A stretch of DNA of 64,000 bases, taken from contig NZ_JAGSPB010000001.1 of the NCBI RefSeq assembly GCF_019204025.1, forward strand, positions 248,001 to 312,000, given 5' to 3'. This document shows positions 46,628-56,243 of the stretch, piece after piece. This stretch comes from Erythrobacter ani (GTDB taxonomy: Bacteria; Pseudomonadota; Alphaproteobacteria; Sphingomonadales; Sphingomonadaceae). Both the position numbers and the translations under genes were made by a program. The number at the start of each line of letters is the position of its first letter. The first letter of the stretch is position 1. The notes beneath the pieces are model-generated. The model made no database searches, was not told where the DNA came from, and saw only the letters and a list, made by a program, of their open reading frames with translations.

Positions 46628-47440
46628 TCAATCGCTTCCAGCTGAAAGTTGCGCGCCACGCTCAGCCGTCGCCTGTAGGGTTTCGACCAGCAACTTGTGC
46701 AGTGCCTCGTCTTTATCGAGCACATTCAGACCTTCGCGGGTCATGCCGCCTGGGCTGGCGACCCGTTCCGCAAGCTCTCCCGGAGAGATCGTTTCTCCCG
46801 CTGCCAAGGCTGACGCTCCCTCCACCATGCTCAATGCAAGCGCCTCCGCTTGCTCGCGCACCAAGCCCAGCTCAACGGCCGCCCCGACAAGCGCATCGAT
46901 GAAGCGGTAAACGAAGCCGGGCCCGGAACCGGCCAAGGCGGTGACCAGGTCGAATTGTCCTTCATCATCCAGCCACAGCGCGGTGCCGAGGCTATCGAAG
47001 AATTCGTATGCAATGCTCCGTTCGGGAGGCTGAAGGCCTTTCTCGAGCAGAATAATAGGCGATTTGTTAATGCGCGAGGCGAGGTTGGGCATCACCCGCA
47101 CATGCGCCCGTGCACCGGGAAACGCAGTTTCGAGCTGGGCCAGCGTAAGCCCAGCGAGCAACGAATATACCACAACGCCCTCGGACGTGAGGCTCTGCAA
47201 GCCAGGCGCGAGCGCTCCCAATTGCTGAGGCTTGAACCCGAGCAGCACTGCGTCATGATCGCCCGCCGTTTCCGCTTCCTCTGGGGAGCGATAGAGCGCA
47301 ACGCCCTCCGGTGCGTCGCCGAGCGCGGGATCGAGAACGGCAAACCGCGCGGGATCATATCCCGCGGCAAGCCAACCCGCGAGCATCGCCCCGCCCATGT
47401 TGCCGCATCCGATGATGAGGAGCTTCTTGATCTCGACCAT
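46628..47440 (-). CDS. proC: Pyrroline-5-carboxylate reductase
   Basis: A 270-residue enzyme for the last step of proline synthesis. The N-terminal Rossmann motif LLIIGCGNMGGAMLAGWL, VMPNLASRINKSP, ALAGSGPGFVYRFIDAL and ASPGGMTREGL are family signatures. It follows the YbjN gene by 32 bp and is likely in one operon with it, an arrangement also met in other Alphaproteobacteria. Confidence 0.95.
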   Translation of the reverse strand: MVEIKKLLIIGCGNMGGAMLAGWLAAGYDPARFAVLDPALGDAPEGVALYRSPEEAETAGDHDAVLLGFKPQQLGALAPGLQSLTSEGVVVYSLLAGLTLAQLETAFPGARAHVRVMPNLASRINKSPIILLEKGLQPPERSIAYEFFDSLGTALWLDDEGQFDLVTALAGSGPGFVYRFIDALVGAAVELGLVREQAEALALSMVEGASALAAGETISPGELAERVASPGGMTREGLNVLDKDEALHKLLVETLQATAERGAQLSAGSD

Positions 47441-47472
47441 GCAGCAGAACCACCTTTCGGCGAAACCTTTGC

Positions 47473-47979
47473 CTATGCTTCGCCGGCCGCGTCAACCATC
47501 GCTGCATCCAGTGCGGCGCGCGGGTCCTTGTCTCCCCACAGCACGAACTGAAATGCCGGATAAAACCGGTCACATTCATCAATCGCGTTTTCAACCAGTG
47601 ATTGCGCCTGCGTCAGGCTGAGCATTCCGTCATCGCCGAGCAGCGCTCCGTGACGGTAAAGCAGGACCTCGCCATTCGACCAGATATCGAAATGGCCGAG
47701 CCACATCTGTTCGTTGACGAGGCTCAAAAGTTCATAGGCGCGCTGCTTCTTTTCATCCTGGACGCGGATATCGGGGAGACAAAGGAATTGCAGGACATTG
47801 TCCTGCGCCCGCCAGATCGCCCGCAGCTGATACTTTGCCCAGCTGCCCTGAACCTCTCCGACCATCTCGTCGTCGGACACCACCTCGCAGGTCCAGCCGC
47901 GCGCCTCGAACAATGCCGCAAGCATGTCGACGGGCGCGGCATCATCCTGCGCAGAGAAATCATGCTCGCGCGCTCTCAT
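47473..47979 (-). CDS. YbjN-domain protein
   Basis: A 168-residue soluble protein of the YbjN/type III-chaperone-like fold. VDMLAALFEARGWTCEV and LLSLVNEQMWLGHFDIWSNGEVLLYRHGA are characteristic. YbjN proteins influence stress and motility in enterobacteria; the role here is unknown. It lies directly upstream of proC. Confidence 0.87.
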   Translation of the reverse strand: MRAREHDFSAQDDAAPVDMLAALFEARGWTCEVVSDDEMVGEVQGSWAKYQLRAIWRAQDNVLQFLCLPDIRVQDEKKQRAYELLSLVNEQMWLGHFDIWSNGEVLLYRHGALLGDDGMLSLTQAQSLVENAIDECDRFYPAFQFVLWGDKDPRAALDAAMVDAAGEA

Positions 47980-48123
47980 GTGGTTGAGGTCTCGTTAATC
48001 ATCGATTGCAGGGATGCCTGCACAAGCGGTCTTTTGGCAATCTAGCTATGCAGCGCGGCTGGGGAGAACGCTTTTCGCCTGTTCAAAGCTTGTGCACAGA
48101 AAGCGGTGGATGACCCAATCTTC

Positions 48124-49488
48124 TTACTTTAATTCTTTTATTTCAGTGCCTTCCAAACTCTCGAACCGGAAAGCGTCAATGCCCTTCTCTTTGAGAGCAT
48201 TGATCAGGTCACGGGCCTCTGACCGGTCTGCAACCGGCCCCGCGAGCAGCCTGTTGGCTTGACCCCATGGTGTCACATGAGCGTCAAACTCGCCAAGCAG
48301 ATCGGGGGCTCGGCCGGCTAAGCGCCGCCAGTCGAATTTCAAAGCCGCTATGTCGCGGCCCGTGGCGACCTGCACCCAGATCCGACTGGGATGTGCAGGT
48401 TTGGTGGGAGTCTCCGCCTGTTCGACTTCACGGGGAATCTCAAGCGCGGCAAGATTGACTGCATTCCCGGTTGCTGCTGCATCGGGCAATGATCCGCTTC
48501 CCATGTCCGCAAACGCATCTGCGACGCTTGCTGGCTGCGCTGCGGTCGGTTCGCTTTGAACCGCCGCCTGTCTTTGCGCGCCTAACGGTTCGCCTGCAGG
48601 TTCCAACCTGCTCGCGACATCCCGAACCGGACCGCTATCGCCAGCACCGCTGACGAAGGCAGCGATCCGCGGGTCGTCCCTGCCGATATCCGCAGCGCGC
48701 GGGAATATACCTAGATTCGCCGCCGCAGCTTGCTGTGAACGGGTCAGTCGCGGCATGTACGCAAGATAAGGCGTGATCCGACCCGCGAGATCGCGAGGCA
48801 TGACTGCGTCAACAATCGCCGACGCCCTGTCCTGTTCGCCCAGGATCGCGAGACCGAACGCCCGCGTCCGGAACGATGCCAGATCGCGCCGATCAAGCAT
48901 TGGCCGCAGCGTATCTTCAAAACCGGCGCGATTGCCGGTGATCGCGTAGCTGAGCGCGAGACGGCGGCGTGCTTCCATATCCTCGGGACTTAGGGTTATC
49001 GCCCGCTTATACGCGGCTTGCGCACCAGCGGAATCGCCCACCAGATCGAAAGCCAGCCCCCTGTCGCTCAACAAGTCCTTCGCTGCCGCACCCGCACTTT
49101 GTGCAGCGGCGTAGAGTGGAAGCGCGTCGACCGGTCGGCCCGAGCGTAGATAGACACTCGCCATTCCCAGCTTCACACGGGGGTTATTCGGTGAGAGATC
49201 CTCGGCACGTCCATAGAATCCAATGGCTGCATCGAGGTCGCCGACTTTTACCGATGCCTCGCCTGCGTCGATCAATGCATCGACGCTATTCGGGCTCTTG
49301 GCGAGCCGCATCAATGCACGATTAAGTCCCTGCGTTTCTTTCGACGGGAGCGGCTGGACGACAGCGCGCGCCGTCGCATCCTGCGCGGCGGCGGGGGCAA
49401 TTACCAGAAAAGAGGCCGCAAACGCAGTCCCAAGCAGGAAAAACGGCTTGGCCGTGGCATCGAAAAACGGGAAAAACGGAAACGTCAT
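48124..49488 (-). CDS. TPR and SPOR domain secreted protein
   Basis: A 454-residue exported protein. A signal peptide (LLGTAFAASFLVIAPAAAQD) precedes several tetratricopeptide repeats (residues 60-230, AIGFYGRAEDLSPNNPRVKLGMASVYL), a low-complexity linker, and a C-terminal SPOR domain (IWVQVATGRDIAALKFDWRRL). SPOR domains bind denuded septal peptidoglycan, which fits its place just after ftsZ. ATG 49488 is the first normal start; a TTG lies three codons upstream. Repeated CCGTTTTTC bases mark the 5' end. Confidence 0.85.
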   Translation of the reverse strand: MTFPFFPFFDATAKPFFLLGTAFAASFLVIAPAAAQDATARAVVQPLPSKETQGLNRALMRLAKSPNSVDALIDAGEASVKVGDLDAAIGFYGRAEDLSPNNPRVKLGMASVYLRSGRPVDALPLYAAAQSAGAAAKDLLSDRGLAFDLVGDSAGAQAAYKRAITLSPEDMEARRRLALSYAITGNRAGFEDTLRPMLDRRDLASFRTRAFGLAILGEQDRASAIVDAVMPRDLAGRITPYLAYMPRLTRSQQAAAANLGIFPRAADIGRDDPRIAAFVSGAGDSGPVRDVASRLEPAGEPLGAQRQAAVQSEPTAAQPASVADAFADMGSGSLPDAAATGNAVNLAALEIPREVEQAETPTKPAHPSRIWVQVATGRDIAALKFDWRRLAGRAPDLLGEFDAHVTPWGQANRLLAGPVADRSEARDLINALKEKGIDAFRFESLEGTEIKELK

Positions 49489-49531
49489 ATCAGTCAATCA
49501 GCTAATCGGATTCTCGCCGCGCGCTAGAGCA

Positions 49532-49553
49532 TTCCGCCTGAATGCGAGGCGAA
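49532..49553 (-). terminator. Possible hairpin after ftsZ
   Basis: CGCCT/AGGCG arms flanked by TTC and GAA enclose a 7-nt loop, about 65 bp after the ftsZ stop. No T-run follows, so it may stabilise the transcript end rather than terminate. Confidence 0.35.
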
Positions 49554-49618
49554 TAGCACCGAGCGCCCGCCCAAACGCCGACAACGGGGAATCCGTATTG
49601 CGGACGCGATGCGTGTGA

Positions 49619-51379
49619 TTACTGGTTGTTTTGGCGACCCAGGAAGCGCGGGATGCTGAGCGCTGGACCATCGTCATCACCGTCTTCATCGTCTTCGCCC
49701 TTGTCATCCGAGCCGCTTCGCGAAAGGTTCGCCATGCGTTCGAACAGAGTGCTGCCCGTGGCGGCAGCACCAGCAGCTTTGTCAGACCCAGCATCGCCGG
49801 GCCCACTTCCGTCGCCTGTGCCAGCTCCTGCACTTGAGGAACCGCCTCCGAACAGGCCGGGCTTGCGTTCACCGCCGCCGCGAGCTTCGACCGGATTGTC
49901 ATCGGCGGCAAGACGATCTGCATTTCCGAGCAGATCGTCGTCCGCCCCGAGATCTCCATCAGCGGCATATTCGCCACCCAGTTCGAGAGGTTCCTCATCA
50001 TCGTCAGCATCCGCGGACGTGCTGGAGAATCCACCCTCGCCAGCCGAACCGAAATTGCCATCTTCGGTGGGCTCGGCCAAGGAACCGCTATCGCCTGCGC
50101 CGCCGAGATTATACTCGTCGTCTTCTGCATCGCGCAGACCGGCGAGTGGATCGACGATGTCATCAACGTCGTCGCCATCTTCGCCCATGTCGTCTCCCGC
50201 TTGCATTCCTGTCAGGTCGAAGGGCTCAGCTTCGTTTGCTGGTTCGGGGATAGCTTCGATCGCCGGTTCAACTTCCGGCTCGGGTTCGGCGAGATCGAGC
50301 GGCGTTTTGGCAACCGGTTCTTCGCTGGTCGTGCCCAGATCCAGGATCGGGCGCTTGGGCGCGCGGGCATTGGACAGAGAAACCGGCTGCGATCGCTCCG
50401 CTTTTCCAGCGGCGCTCTGCTCGATCCCTGTCGCGACGACCGACACGCGGATCTTGCCTTCGAGATCAGGGTTGAACGCGCTTCCCCAGATGATGTTTGC
50501 GTCTTCATCGACAAGCTCGCGGATGTGGTTAGCCGCTTCGTCGACCTCAAGCAGTTTCATGTCTTCACCGCCCAGGATCGAAATGATGACCCCTTTCGCG
50601 CCCTGCATGCTCACTCCGTCGAGCAGCGGGTTCGCGATTGCCTGTTCGGCGGCATCGAGCGCGCGGTTTTCACCTTCACCCTCGCCCGTGCCCATCATGG
50701 CCTTGCCCATTTCGCTCATCACGGAGCGGACATCGGCAAAATCGAGATTGATCAGTCCGGGCATCACCATCAGGTCGGTGATCGAACGAACGCCCTGTTG
50801 CAGCACCTCGTCGGCAAGGCCGAATGCTTCCTTGAAAGTCGTTTCCGGGCTGGCGATCAGGAACAGGTTCTGGTTCGGGATTACGATGAGCGTGTCGACG
50901 TGGTCCTGCAATTCTTCGATGCCTGCTTCGGCAGCGCGCATGCGGCGCGTGCCTTCAAACAGGAACGGTTTCGTCACCACGCCCACTGTCAGCACACCCT
51001 TGCGCCGGGCAGCCTCGGCAATGACAGGTGCCGCACCGGTACCGGTGCCGCCGCCCATACCAGCCGCGATGAAGACCATGTTCACGCCCTCGAGAGCTTC
51101 TTCAAGCTCTGCGACGGTCTCCTCAGCGGCAGCCTTGCCCACCTCTGGACGAGCGCCTGCTCCAAGACCGCCCGTTATATCGGGACCAAGCTGGATACGC
51201 TTTTCTGCCGGGCTGCTGCTCAGCGCCTGCGCATCGGTGTTCGCCACCAGGAATTCGACGCCCTCGATGTCGGAGGCGATCATGTTGGCGATGGCGTTGC
51301 CGCCTGCGCCGCCAATACCGATCACGGTAATGCGCGGGCGCATGTCGTCGCTGGCTGCTGGTCCGATATTGATGCTCAT
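49619..51379 (-). CDS. ftsZ: Cell division GTPase FtsZ
   Basis: A 586-residue tubulin homologue that forms the Z ring. The GTPase core has [14 protein letters not shown], the tubulin signature [11 protein letters not shown] and [11 protein letters not shown]. The last residues [10 protein letters not shown] are the conserved peptide that binds FtsA and other partners. Between the core (ending near 325) and this peptide is an unusually long linker of about 240 residues, rich in Asp, Glu, Gly and Ala. ATG 51379 has AAAGGAAG upstream. It has its own 180-bp upstream region. Confidence 0.97.
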   Translation of the reverse strand: MSINIGPAASDDMRPRITVIGIGGAGGNAIANMIASDIEGVEFLVANTDAQALSSSPAEKRIQLGPDITGGLGAGARPEVGKAAAEETVAELEEALEGVNMVFIAAGMGGGTGTGAAPVIAEAARRKGVLTVGVVTKPFLFEGTRRMRAAEAGIEELQDHVDTLIVIPNQNLFLIASPETTFKEAFGLADEVLQQGVRSITDLMVMPGLINLDFADVRSVMSEMGKAMMGTGEGEGENRALDAAEQAIANPLLDGVSMQGAKGVIISILGGEDMKLLEVDEAANHIRELVDEDANIIWGSAFNPDLEGKIRVSVVATGIEQSAAGKAERSQPVSLSNARAPKRPILDLGTTSEEPVAKTPLDLAEPEPEVEPAIEAIPEPANEAEPFDLTGMQAGDDMGEDGDDVDDIVDPLAGLRDAEDDEYNLGGAGDSGSLAEPTEDGNFGSAGEGGFSSTSADADDDEEPLELGGEYAADGDLGADDDLLGNADRLAADDNPVEARGGGERKPGLFGGGSSSAGAGTGDGSGPGDAGSDKAAGAAATGSTLFERMANLSRSGSDDKGEDDEDGDDDGPALSIPRFLGRQNNQ

Positions 51380-51495
51380 CTGGTTCTTCCTTTAAGCAGG
51401 CGGGGGCGTCCCTGTTTTATCTACCGCCTGGCCTTGCCGTTCGTTAAATCGCTTGTGACACATACGCCATCAAGCCCGTTATACCGCAGAAATCC

Positions 51496-51504
51496 TTATC
51501 CACA
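51496..51504 (+). promoter_or_regulatory. Perfect DnaA box upstream of ftsZ
   Basis: TTATCCACA, the consensus DnaA binding 9-mer, lies in the 180-bp ftsA-ftsZ gap, 117 bp before the ftsZ start. DnaA control of ftsZ is known in Caulobacter. A single box of 9 bp can arise by chance. Confidence 0.5.
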
Positions 51505-51559
51505 GTGGTTTATAACACTCCATTCACGCTCTGCCCACGCAGTAGGCCGTATGCGGACG

Positions 51560-52903
51560 TCAAAAGTATTCCTTGAGCGCACGAAACAGACGTCCGAACG
51601 CGAAAGAGCCGGAGGCCGACGGGCTGAAACCGTGCGCCTGCTGATGACGCCCTCCGACAGCGCGAATATCGACCGGATCGTCCGCTGCATAAAGGCACAG
51701 GCCTGCGAGTGTAGCGAAACCCGGCGTCGCGTGAGCCTCTGGCAGCCCTGTTAGTGACGGCGCGCGCCCGATGCGTACGGGCATGCCAAGCGCGCTCTGC
51801 GTGAATTCAGCGAGGCCCGCCAGCTCTGCACCACCGCCGGTCAGGACCACCTGCCCTGCACGCGATCCGGAGAACCCCATGTCCTTCAGCGCCCTCCCTA
51901 CCTCGCGGGTGAGTTCCGATAGCTGCTGTGTCACTACCGAGACAAGCTCGGCGCGAGGAATGCGGTTCTTGTCGTCGGCACCGCGTGCGACTGGGCCAGA
52001 CGTGCCTTCCTCCCAGCCATCGTTGGGACCGTTCACGGGGATCATCTCGCGGTGATCGCTCGGGCTTGCGATGGCAGAACCGGACACGCATTTGAGCCGC
52101 TCTGCCTGAAACCGCCGAATACCGAATGCGCTTGCGACTGCATCGGTTATGTCGCCCGATCCGATCGGTGCTGCGCGCAGACCCAGCAGCATGCCGCCTG
52201 CGAAGACGGAGATATTCGTGACATCCGACCCGATCTCGACGAGCGCGACACCCAGATCGCGCTCTTCCTCCGAAAGGCAGGCATAGCCCGCAGCAAGCGG
52301 TGCGGCGACCACGCCCTCAACCTCGAGATGCGCGCTCTGGACTGCTTCCATCAGATTGCGGACGGGCGCTCCGTCCGCGAGCATGACATGCACGTCCACG
52401 CCAAGCCTTTCGGCGTGCAATCCGCGCGGATTGGCGACACCATGCGCTCCATCTAGCGTGTAGTGAGCCGGCTGCGCATGAAGCACCGTCCGACCGTCTG
52501 GCTGAATGGTGTCGCGCGCCGCCATCAGGAGGTGCTCGACATCCTCTTCCTCGATGCGTCTCCCGCCAATTTCGATTTCGACCTTGGAGACGGTGCTTTC
52601 CAGCCCTGCACCTGAACACGCAATCCACACGCTCTGGACGCTCTGCCCGGCGCTCTTTTCTGCGCGTTCGACGGCGTCGCGTATGGCGTAGGTCGCTGCC
52701 CGCATGTCGGTGATGTAGCCGCGTTTGACCCCGGCGCTGGCGCGGTGGCCGGACCCGAGTACAAGCAGGTCGCCCGCCTCGGTCTCGCCCATGATCATCG
52801 CGGAGATGCGGAAGCTGCCGATATTGACCGCGCCGAACACCTTAGCAAGGCGGGCCTTTGGGGTCGCTGCTTTTGCGCGGGAACCGGTTTTGGAACTCGT
52901 CAT
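51560..52903 (-). CDS. ftsA: Cell division protein FtsA
   Basis: A 447-residue actin-like ATPase that ties FtsZ to the membrane. KVFGAVNIGSFRISAMI, the 1C domain, ALVEIGSDVTNISVFAGG (phosphate-2) and VVLTGGGAELAGLAEF (adenosine) are visible, and the C-terminal amphipathic helix FGRLFRALKEYF is the membrane anchor. The start overlaps the ftsQ stop by 1 bp (TGATG). Confidence 0.96.
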   Translation of the reverse strand: MTSSKTGSRAKAATPKARLAKVFGAVNIGSFRISAMIMGETEAGDLLVLGSGHRASAGVKRGYITDMRAATYAIRDAVERAEKSAGQSVQSVWIACSGAGLESTVSKVEIEIGGRRIEEEDVEHLLMAARDTIQPDGRTVLHAQPAHYTLDGAHGVANPRGLHAERLGVDVHVMLADGAPVRNLMEAVQSAHLEVEGVVAAPLAAGYACLSEEERDLGVALVEIGSDVTNISVFAGGMLLGLRAAPIGSGDITDAVASAFGIRRFQAERLKCVSGSAIASPSDHREMIPVNGPNDGWEEGTSGPVARGADDKNRIPRAELVSVVTQQLSELTREVGRALKDMGFSGSRAGQVVLTGGGAELAGLAEFTQSALGMPVRIGRAPSLTGLPEAHATPGFATLAGLCLYAADDPVDIRAVGGRHQQAHGFSPSASGSFAFGRLFRALKEYF

Positions 52904-53814
52904 CAGGGCGCATTCTCGGCGAGGGTCTGAACCGCGTCGGCGCGGCCCGGAATACGCATGTAGATGCGCGGTGGGTCGCGCATGTCGAAACTGGCGACCT
53001 TGCCGCCGATAAGGCGATTCTGACCGTCCATGCGCGCGAACTTCACCAGTGCAGAGGCTGCCTCATCATCGCCTTCGGGAAGGGCGAGAACCTGCTCGCT
53101 CTTGAAGGTAACATTCCAGCGCCGGTTGCCGATCCATTCTGCGGAGACGACCTGAGGTTGAAGCGCGGGCGCAGCGGCGAGCAAGCGGTCGAGACTGGCG
53201 ACCTGTTTCGTCGAGCCGGGTCCGGATATCTTGAGCATCCCAGCGGCAGCCTCGCGCGAAATGGGCGCCAGTTCGTGCCCGCCGGCATCGATCAGCATCA
53301 ACCGATCGGGTTGTTCAAGAACGGCGTGCGGCTCACGCTCGACAATATCGATTGCGAGCGTTTCTGGCAGCTGGACCGAAACACGAGCATCGGCGACCCA
53401 TGGCAGTTCGAGCAATTCTGCGCGCAGCTGCTCGATATCGACCTGCGGCATCGGCTGGTCGCGCTGCGCAAGTGCGCGGGCATAGACCTCGCGCTCATCC
53501 ATCCTGTCGGTGCCAGTGACACGCACGTGCCGCACCTCGAAACCAGCGTCGGAGGCCAGGTGCGCGACCTGAGCCTGCGCCATGGCGGGAACGCCTGCAA
53601 GGTTGGCGATGACCCAGGCAAGCGCGACCGCTCCGCCGATGATGATTGCGAGCCAGATGCGGCTCCATTGGTCCTCTGTGAAGGGCAGAATCCCCATGGC
53701 ACTGTCGACCAGGCCGGTGGTCTTCGCCTTGGCCCGGCGAGCGCCGGCTGCGCGTCCTTGCGCCTTCGCCGCCCGGCGGACGCCCTTGCCGCCCGAACGC
53801 TTGATATTAGGCAT
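52903..53814 (-). CDS. ftsQ: Cell division protein FtsQ
   Basis: A 303-residue bitopic division protein. A basic cytoplasmic N-terminus of about 60 residues precedes one membrane helix (IWLAIIIGGAVALAWVIANL), a POTRA domain (VRHVRVTGTDRMDEREVY) and the FtsQ beta domain (LPWVADARVSVQLPETLAIDIVEREP). ATG 53814 has GGAGG 6 nt upstream and overlaps ddl by 8 bp. Confidence 0.95.
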   Translation of the reverse strand: MPNIKRSGGKGVRRAAKAQGRAAGARRAKAKTTGLVDSAMGILPFTEDQWSRIWLAIIIGGAVALAWVIANLAGVPAMAQAQVAHLASDAGFEVRHVRVTGTDRMDEREVYARALAQRDQPMPQVDIEQLRAELLELPWVADARVSVQLPETLAIDIVEREPHAVLEQPDRLMLIDAGGHELAPISREAAAGMLKISGPGSTKQVASLDRLLAAAPALQPQVVSAEWIGNRRWNVTFKSEQVLALPEGDDEAASALVKFARMDGQNRLIGGKVASFDMRDPPRIYMRIPGRADAVQTLAENAP

Positions 53815-54787
53815 GTACGTCCTCCACATGTTTTCCGGCATGTACCCGGAGCGCCTCGCGTACGATCATCTCGACGAGCTCTGCATAGTCGATCCCGGCA
53901 TCTTTTGCCTGCTCTGGAACTAGGCTGAGCGGCGTCATGCCAGGCTGTGTATTGGTTTCCAGCACGAACAACCCGTCTTCGCCTGCTTCGTCGTCCCAGC
54001 GATAATCAGTTCGGCTGGTGCCGTGACAGCCGAGCACCTGATGCGCCTTGATAGCGTATTGTTCGCACAGCCGCACGATCTCCGCAGGGATATTCGCGGG
54101 GCAGACATGCTGCGTGCGCCCTTCGGTGTATTTGTGCTCGAAATCGTAGAAACCGTTATCGATAATGAGTTCGGTCACGCCGAGCGCACGAGGCCCTTCG
54201 GCGCTGTCGATGACGGCGGTTGTCAGCTCGCGCCCCCGGATAAAGGGTTCAGCAAGCAATTCCCTGAAGTCCTGCCACGGTCCCGCAGCGTCGCGGGCAA
54301 TCGGATTGCCGACATTGCTGTCTTCGGTGACGATTGCCACACCGACCGACGATCCCTCGTTCACCGGCTTCAAAACGTAAGGACGCGGCATTGGATCGCG
54401 CTTGAAGAGATCCTCCGACTTTACGATCCGTCCGCCAGGCATGGGGATGCCGTGCGGTACAAGCGCCTGCTTGGTAAGCTGTTTGTCGATGGCGATGACC
54501 GACGTCGCAACGCCCGAATGCGTGTACGGAATGCCCATCAGGTCAAGCATCCCTTGAACCGTACCATCTTCGCCCGGCACGCCGTGCAATGCGTTGAAAA
54601 CGACGTCAGGTGCGGCCTCTGCGATACGCGCAGCCACGTCCCGGCCCATATCGATCCGCGTGACCCGGTGGCCGCGGCTTTCGAGAGCATCGGCCGCGCC
54701 ATTGCCCGACATGAGCGAAACTTCCCGCTCATTCGCCCAGCCGCCCATCAGCACGGCGATGTGGAGCTTTTGGTCGAGCACGTTCAT
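53807..54787 (-). CDS. ddl: D-alanine--D-alanine ligase
   Basis: A 326-residue ATP-grasp ligase making the D-Ala-D-Ala dipeptide of peptidoglycan. LMGGWANEREVSLMSG, NALHGVPGEDGTVQGMLDLMGIPYTHSG, VKPVNEGSSVGV and ETNTQPGMTPLSLVPEQA are the family motifs. It overlaps the DUF4262 gene upstream by 4 bp and ftsQ downstream by 8 bp. Confidence 0.96.
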   Translation of the reverse strand: MNVLDQKLHIAVLMGGWANEREVSLMSGNGAADALESRGHRVTRIDMGRDVAARIAEAAPDVVFNALHGVPGEDGTVQGMLDLMGIPYTHSGVATSVIAIDKQLTKQALVPHGIPMPGGRIVKSEDLFKRDPMPRPYVLKPVNEGSSVGVAIVTEDSNVGNPIARDAAGPWQDFRELLAEPFIRGRELTTAVIDSAEGPRALGVTELIIDNGFYDFEHKYTEGRTQHVCPANIPAEIVRLCEQYAIKAHQVLGCHGTSRTDYRWDDEAGEDGLFVLETNTQPGMTPLSLVPEQAKDAGIDYAELVEMIVREALRVHAGKHVEDVHA

Positions 54788-55272
54788 CTCGCCCTCTCAT
54801 AGAGAGCAGGCTGAGCGTCGATTACGGTCTCGTCGCAAGTCGCTTCCCACGGGAATAGCCTTTGCTGAACGCCGGGCCATACGATCTGAAAAGCGGCGCT
54901 CATGTTTTGCCCAGTGCGATACCGCTCGTACCAGATTGCCGACGCGAACCAATCGCTGACGATGTTTTCCGGCAATACCTTCTTGGCGACACATTCATAA
55001 TCATCGAGCAAATCGTCAATGATCAAACCATCCTGCAGTTCGAGACCAGACCGACATTGATCGAGTAGAGCATTAATCATCGAATGCATGACATCGTTTT
55101 TGAGTCCAAAGACAATGACCTCTGGTTGTCCCACGGTCTTTGGTAGACCGACGGAATAACTAAAGCGCGGACTCGCCCCATCAGGGTCAAAAACGTGATT
55201 CACCTGACAGCCGTGATCGGCAATATTCTGAAGAATTCTTTCCTCGAATTCGTTGAGGGGCTGCCCGCTCAT
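54784..55272 (-). CDS. DUF4262 protein inserted in the cell-wall cluster
   Basis: A 162-residue soluble protein of the DUF4262 type. HGCQVNHVFDPDGASPRFSYSVGLPKTVGQPEVIVFGL is the family core, and LFPWEATCDETVIDAQPALYE closes it. The function is unknown. It sits between murB and ddl, overlapping each by exactly 4 bp, yet its DNA is visibly AT-richer: two 60-bp lines inside it count 45 and 47 percent GC against 67 percent in a murB line. This suggests acquisition from elsewhere with neat splicing into the operon. Confidence 0.83.
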   Translation of the reverse strand: MSGQPLNEFEERILQNIADHGCQVNHVFDPDGASPRFSYSVGLPKTVGQPEVIVFGLKNDVMHSMINALLDQCRSGLELQDGLIIDDLLDDYECVAKKVLPENIVSDWFASAIWYERYRTGQNMSAAFQIVWPGVQQRLFPWEATCDETVIDAQPALYERAR

Positions 55273-56243
55273 GGTCGCCCCACCCGCTGGATTTCCCATT
55301 CGAGCGCGACGCCGGAGTTTCTGAATACCCGCTCGCGAACCTCTTCGCCCAACCCTTCGATATCGGCGCTGGTAGCATCGCCTGTATTGATGAGGAAATT
55401 CGTGTGCTTTTCGCTTACCTGCGCGCCGCCGACCTTGAAGCCTCGGCATCCGGCTTCATCGACAAGCTGCCACGCCTTCATCCCACCGGGATTCTTGAAT
55501 GTCGATCCGCCTGTCTTGGTGCGCAGCGGCTGCGAGTTTTCGCGCGCCTCGGCAATGCGGTCCATTTCCGCGCCGATCTCTTCCGGATCGCCGGGCGTCC
55601 CCTCGAAACGCGCGGACACAACCACCGCGCCTTCGGGCAGTGCCGAGTGGCGATAGGTGTATTTCAGGTCGGAATTGGGGAGCGTCACCAATTCGCCATC
55701 CGGCATGATGACATCGCAATCAATCAGGATGTCGGCCACTTCGCGCCCATAGGCCCCGCCATTCATCCGCACGAACCCTCCGACTGTTCCGGGGATACCG
55801 CGCAGAAATTCAAGTCCGGCAATACCGGCATCGCGAGCAGTCGACGCGGCGAGTATCCCTGGCGTCCCTGCGCCGCAGGTGATCGTCGTGTCACCCGTGA
55901 CTTCGCATTCGGAAAACGGCTTGCCCAGACGGATGACAACCCCGGGCACACCGCCATCACGGACGATGAGATTCGAACCAAGGCCCAACGCCATGATTGG
56001 CATCGAACCGCCCAGCCGTTCCATAAACAGTTTGAGATCTGCGAGATCGGCAGGTTCGAAGAGCCAGTCTGCGCAACCGCCGCTTTTGAACCAGACGAGT
56101 TTCTTCAGCGGAGCATCGCGTGTGAGGTCGCCGCGAATGTCCGCGATGGGCACCGGCGCATCCACCGCGCCTTCGACCGCGCAGGTCGGTGCGGACCCAT
56201 CGTCTCGGTCTGACCGGTCGTCGGGTTGAACCATATCGCTCAT
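55269..56243 (-). CDS. murB: UDP-N-acetylenolpyruvoylglucosamine reductase
   Basis: A 324-residue flavoenzyme that completes UDP-MurNAc. FAD-binding [38 protein letters not shown] (type I MurB with the catalytic Ser/Glu region later: GGSTFKNP and [11 protein letters not shown]) are present. The first 40 residues are an acidic extension. ATG 56243 overlaps the murC stop by 4 bp. Confidence 0.95.
   Translation of the reverse strand: MSDMVQPDDRSDRDDGSAPTCAVEGAVDAPVPIADIRGDLTRDAPLKKLVWFKSGGCADWLFEPADLADLKLFMERLGGSMPIMALGLGSNLIVRDGGVPGVVIRLGKPFSECEVTGDTTITCGAGTPGILAASTARDAGIAGLEFLRGIPGTVGGFVRMNGGAYGREVADILIDCDVIMPDGELVTLPNSDLKYTYRHSALPEGAVVVSARFEGTPGDPEEIGAEMDRIAEARENSQPLRTKTGGSTFKNPGGMKAWQLVDEAGCRGFKVGGAQVSEKHTNFLINTGDATSADIEGLGEEVRERVFRNSGVALEWEIQRVGRP

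Noticed and set aside
49626-51395. A 589-codon open frame on the plus strand opposite ftsZ
   Set aside because: It is the antisense shadow of a high-GC gene: Ser/Pro/Ala-rich, no domain, while ftsZ on the other strand is certain.
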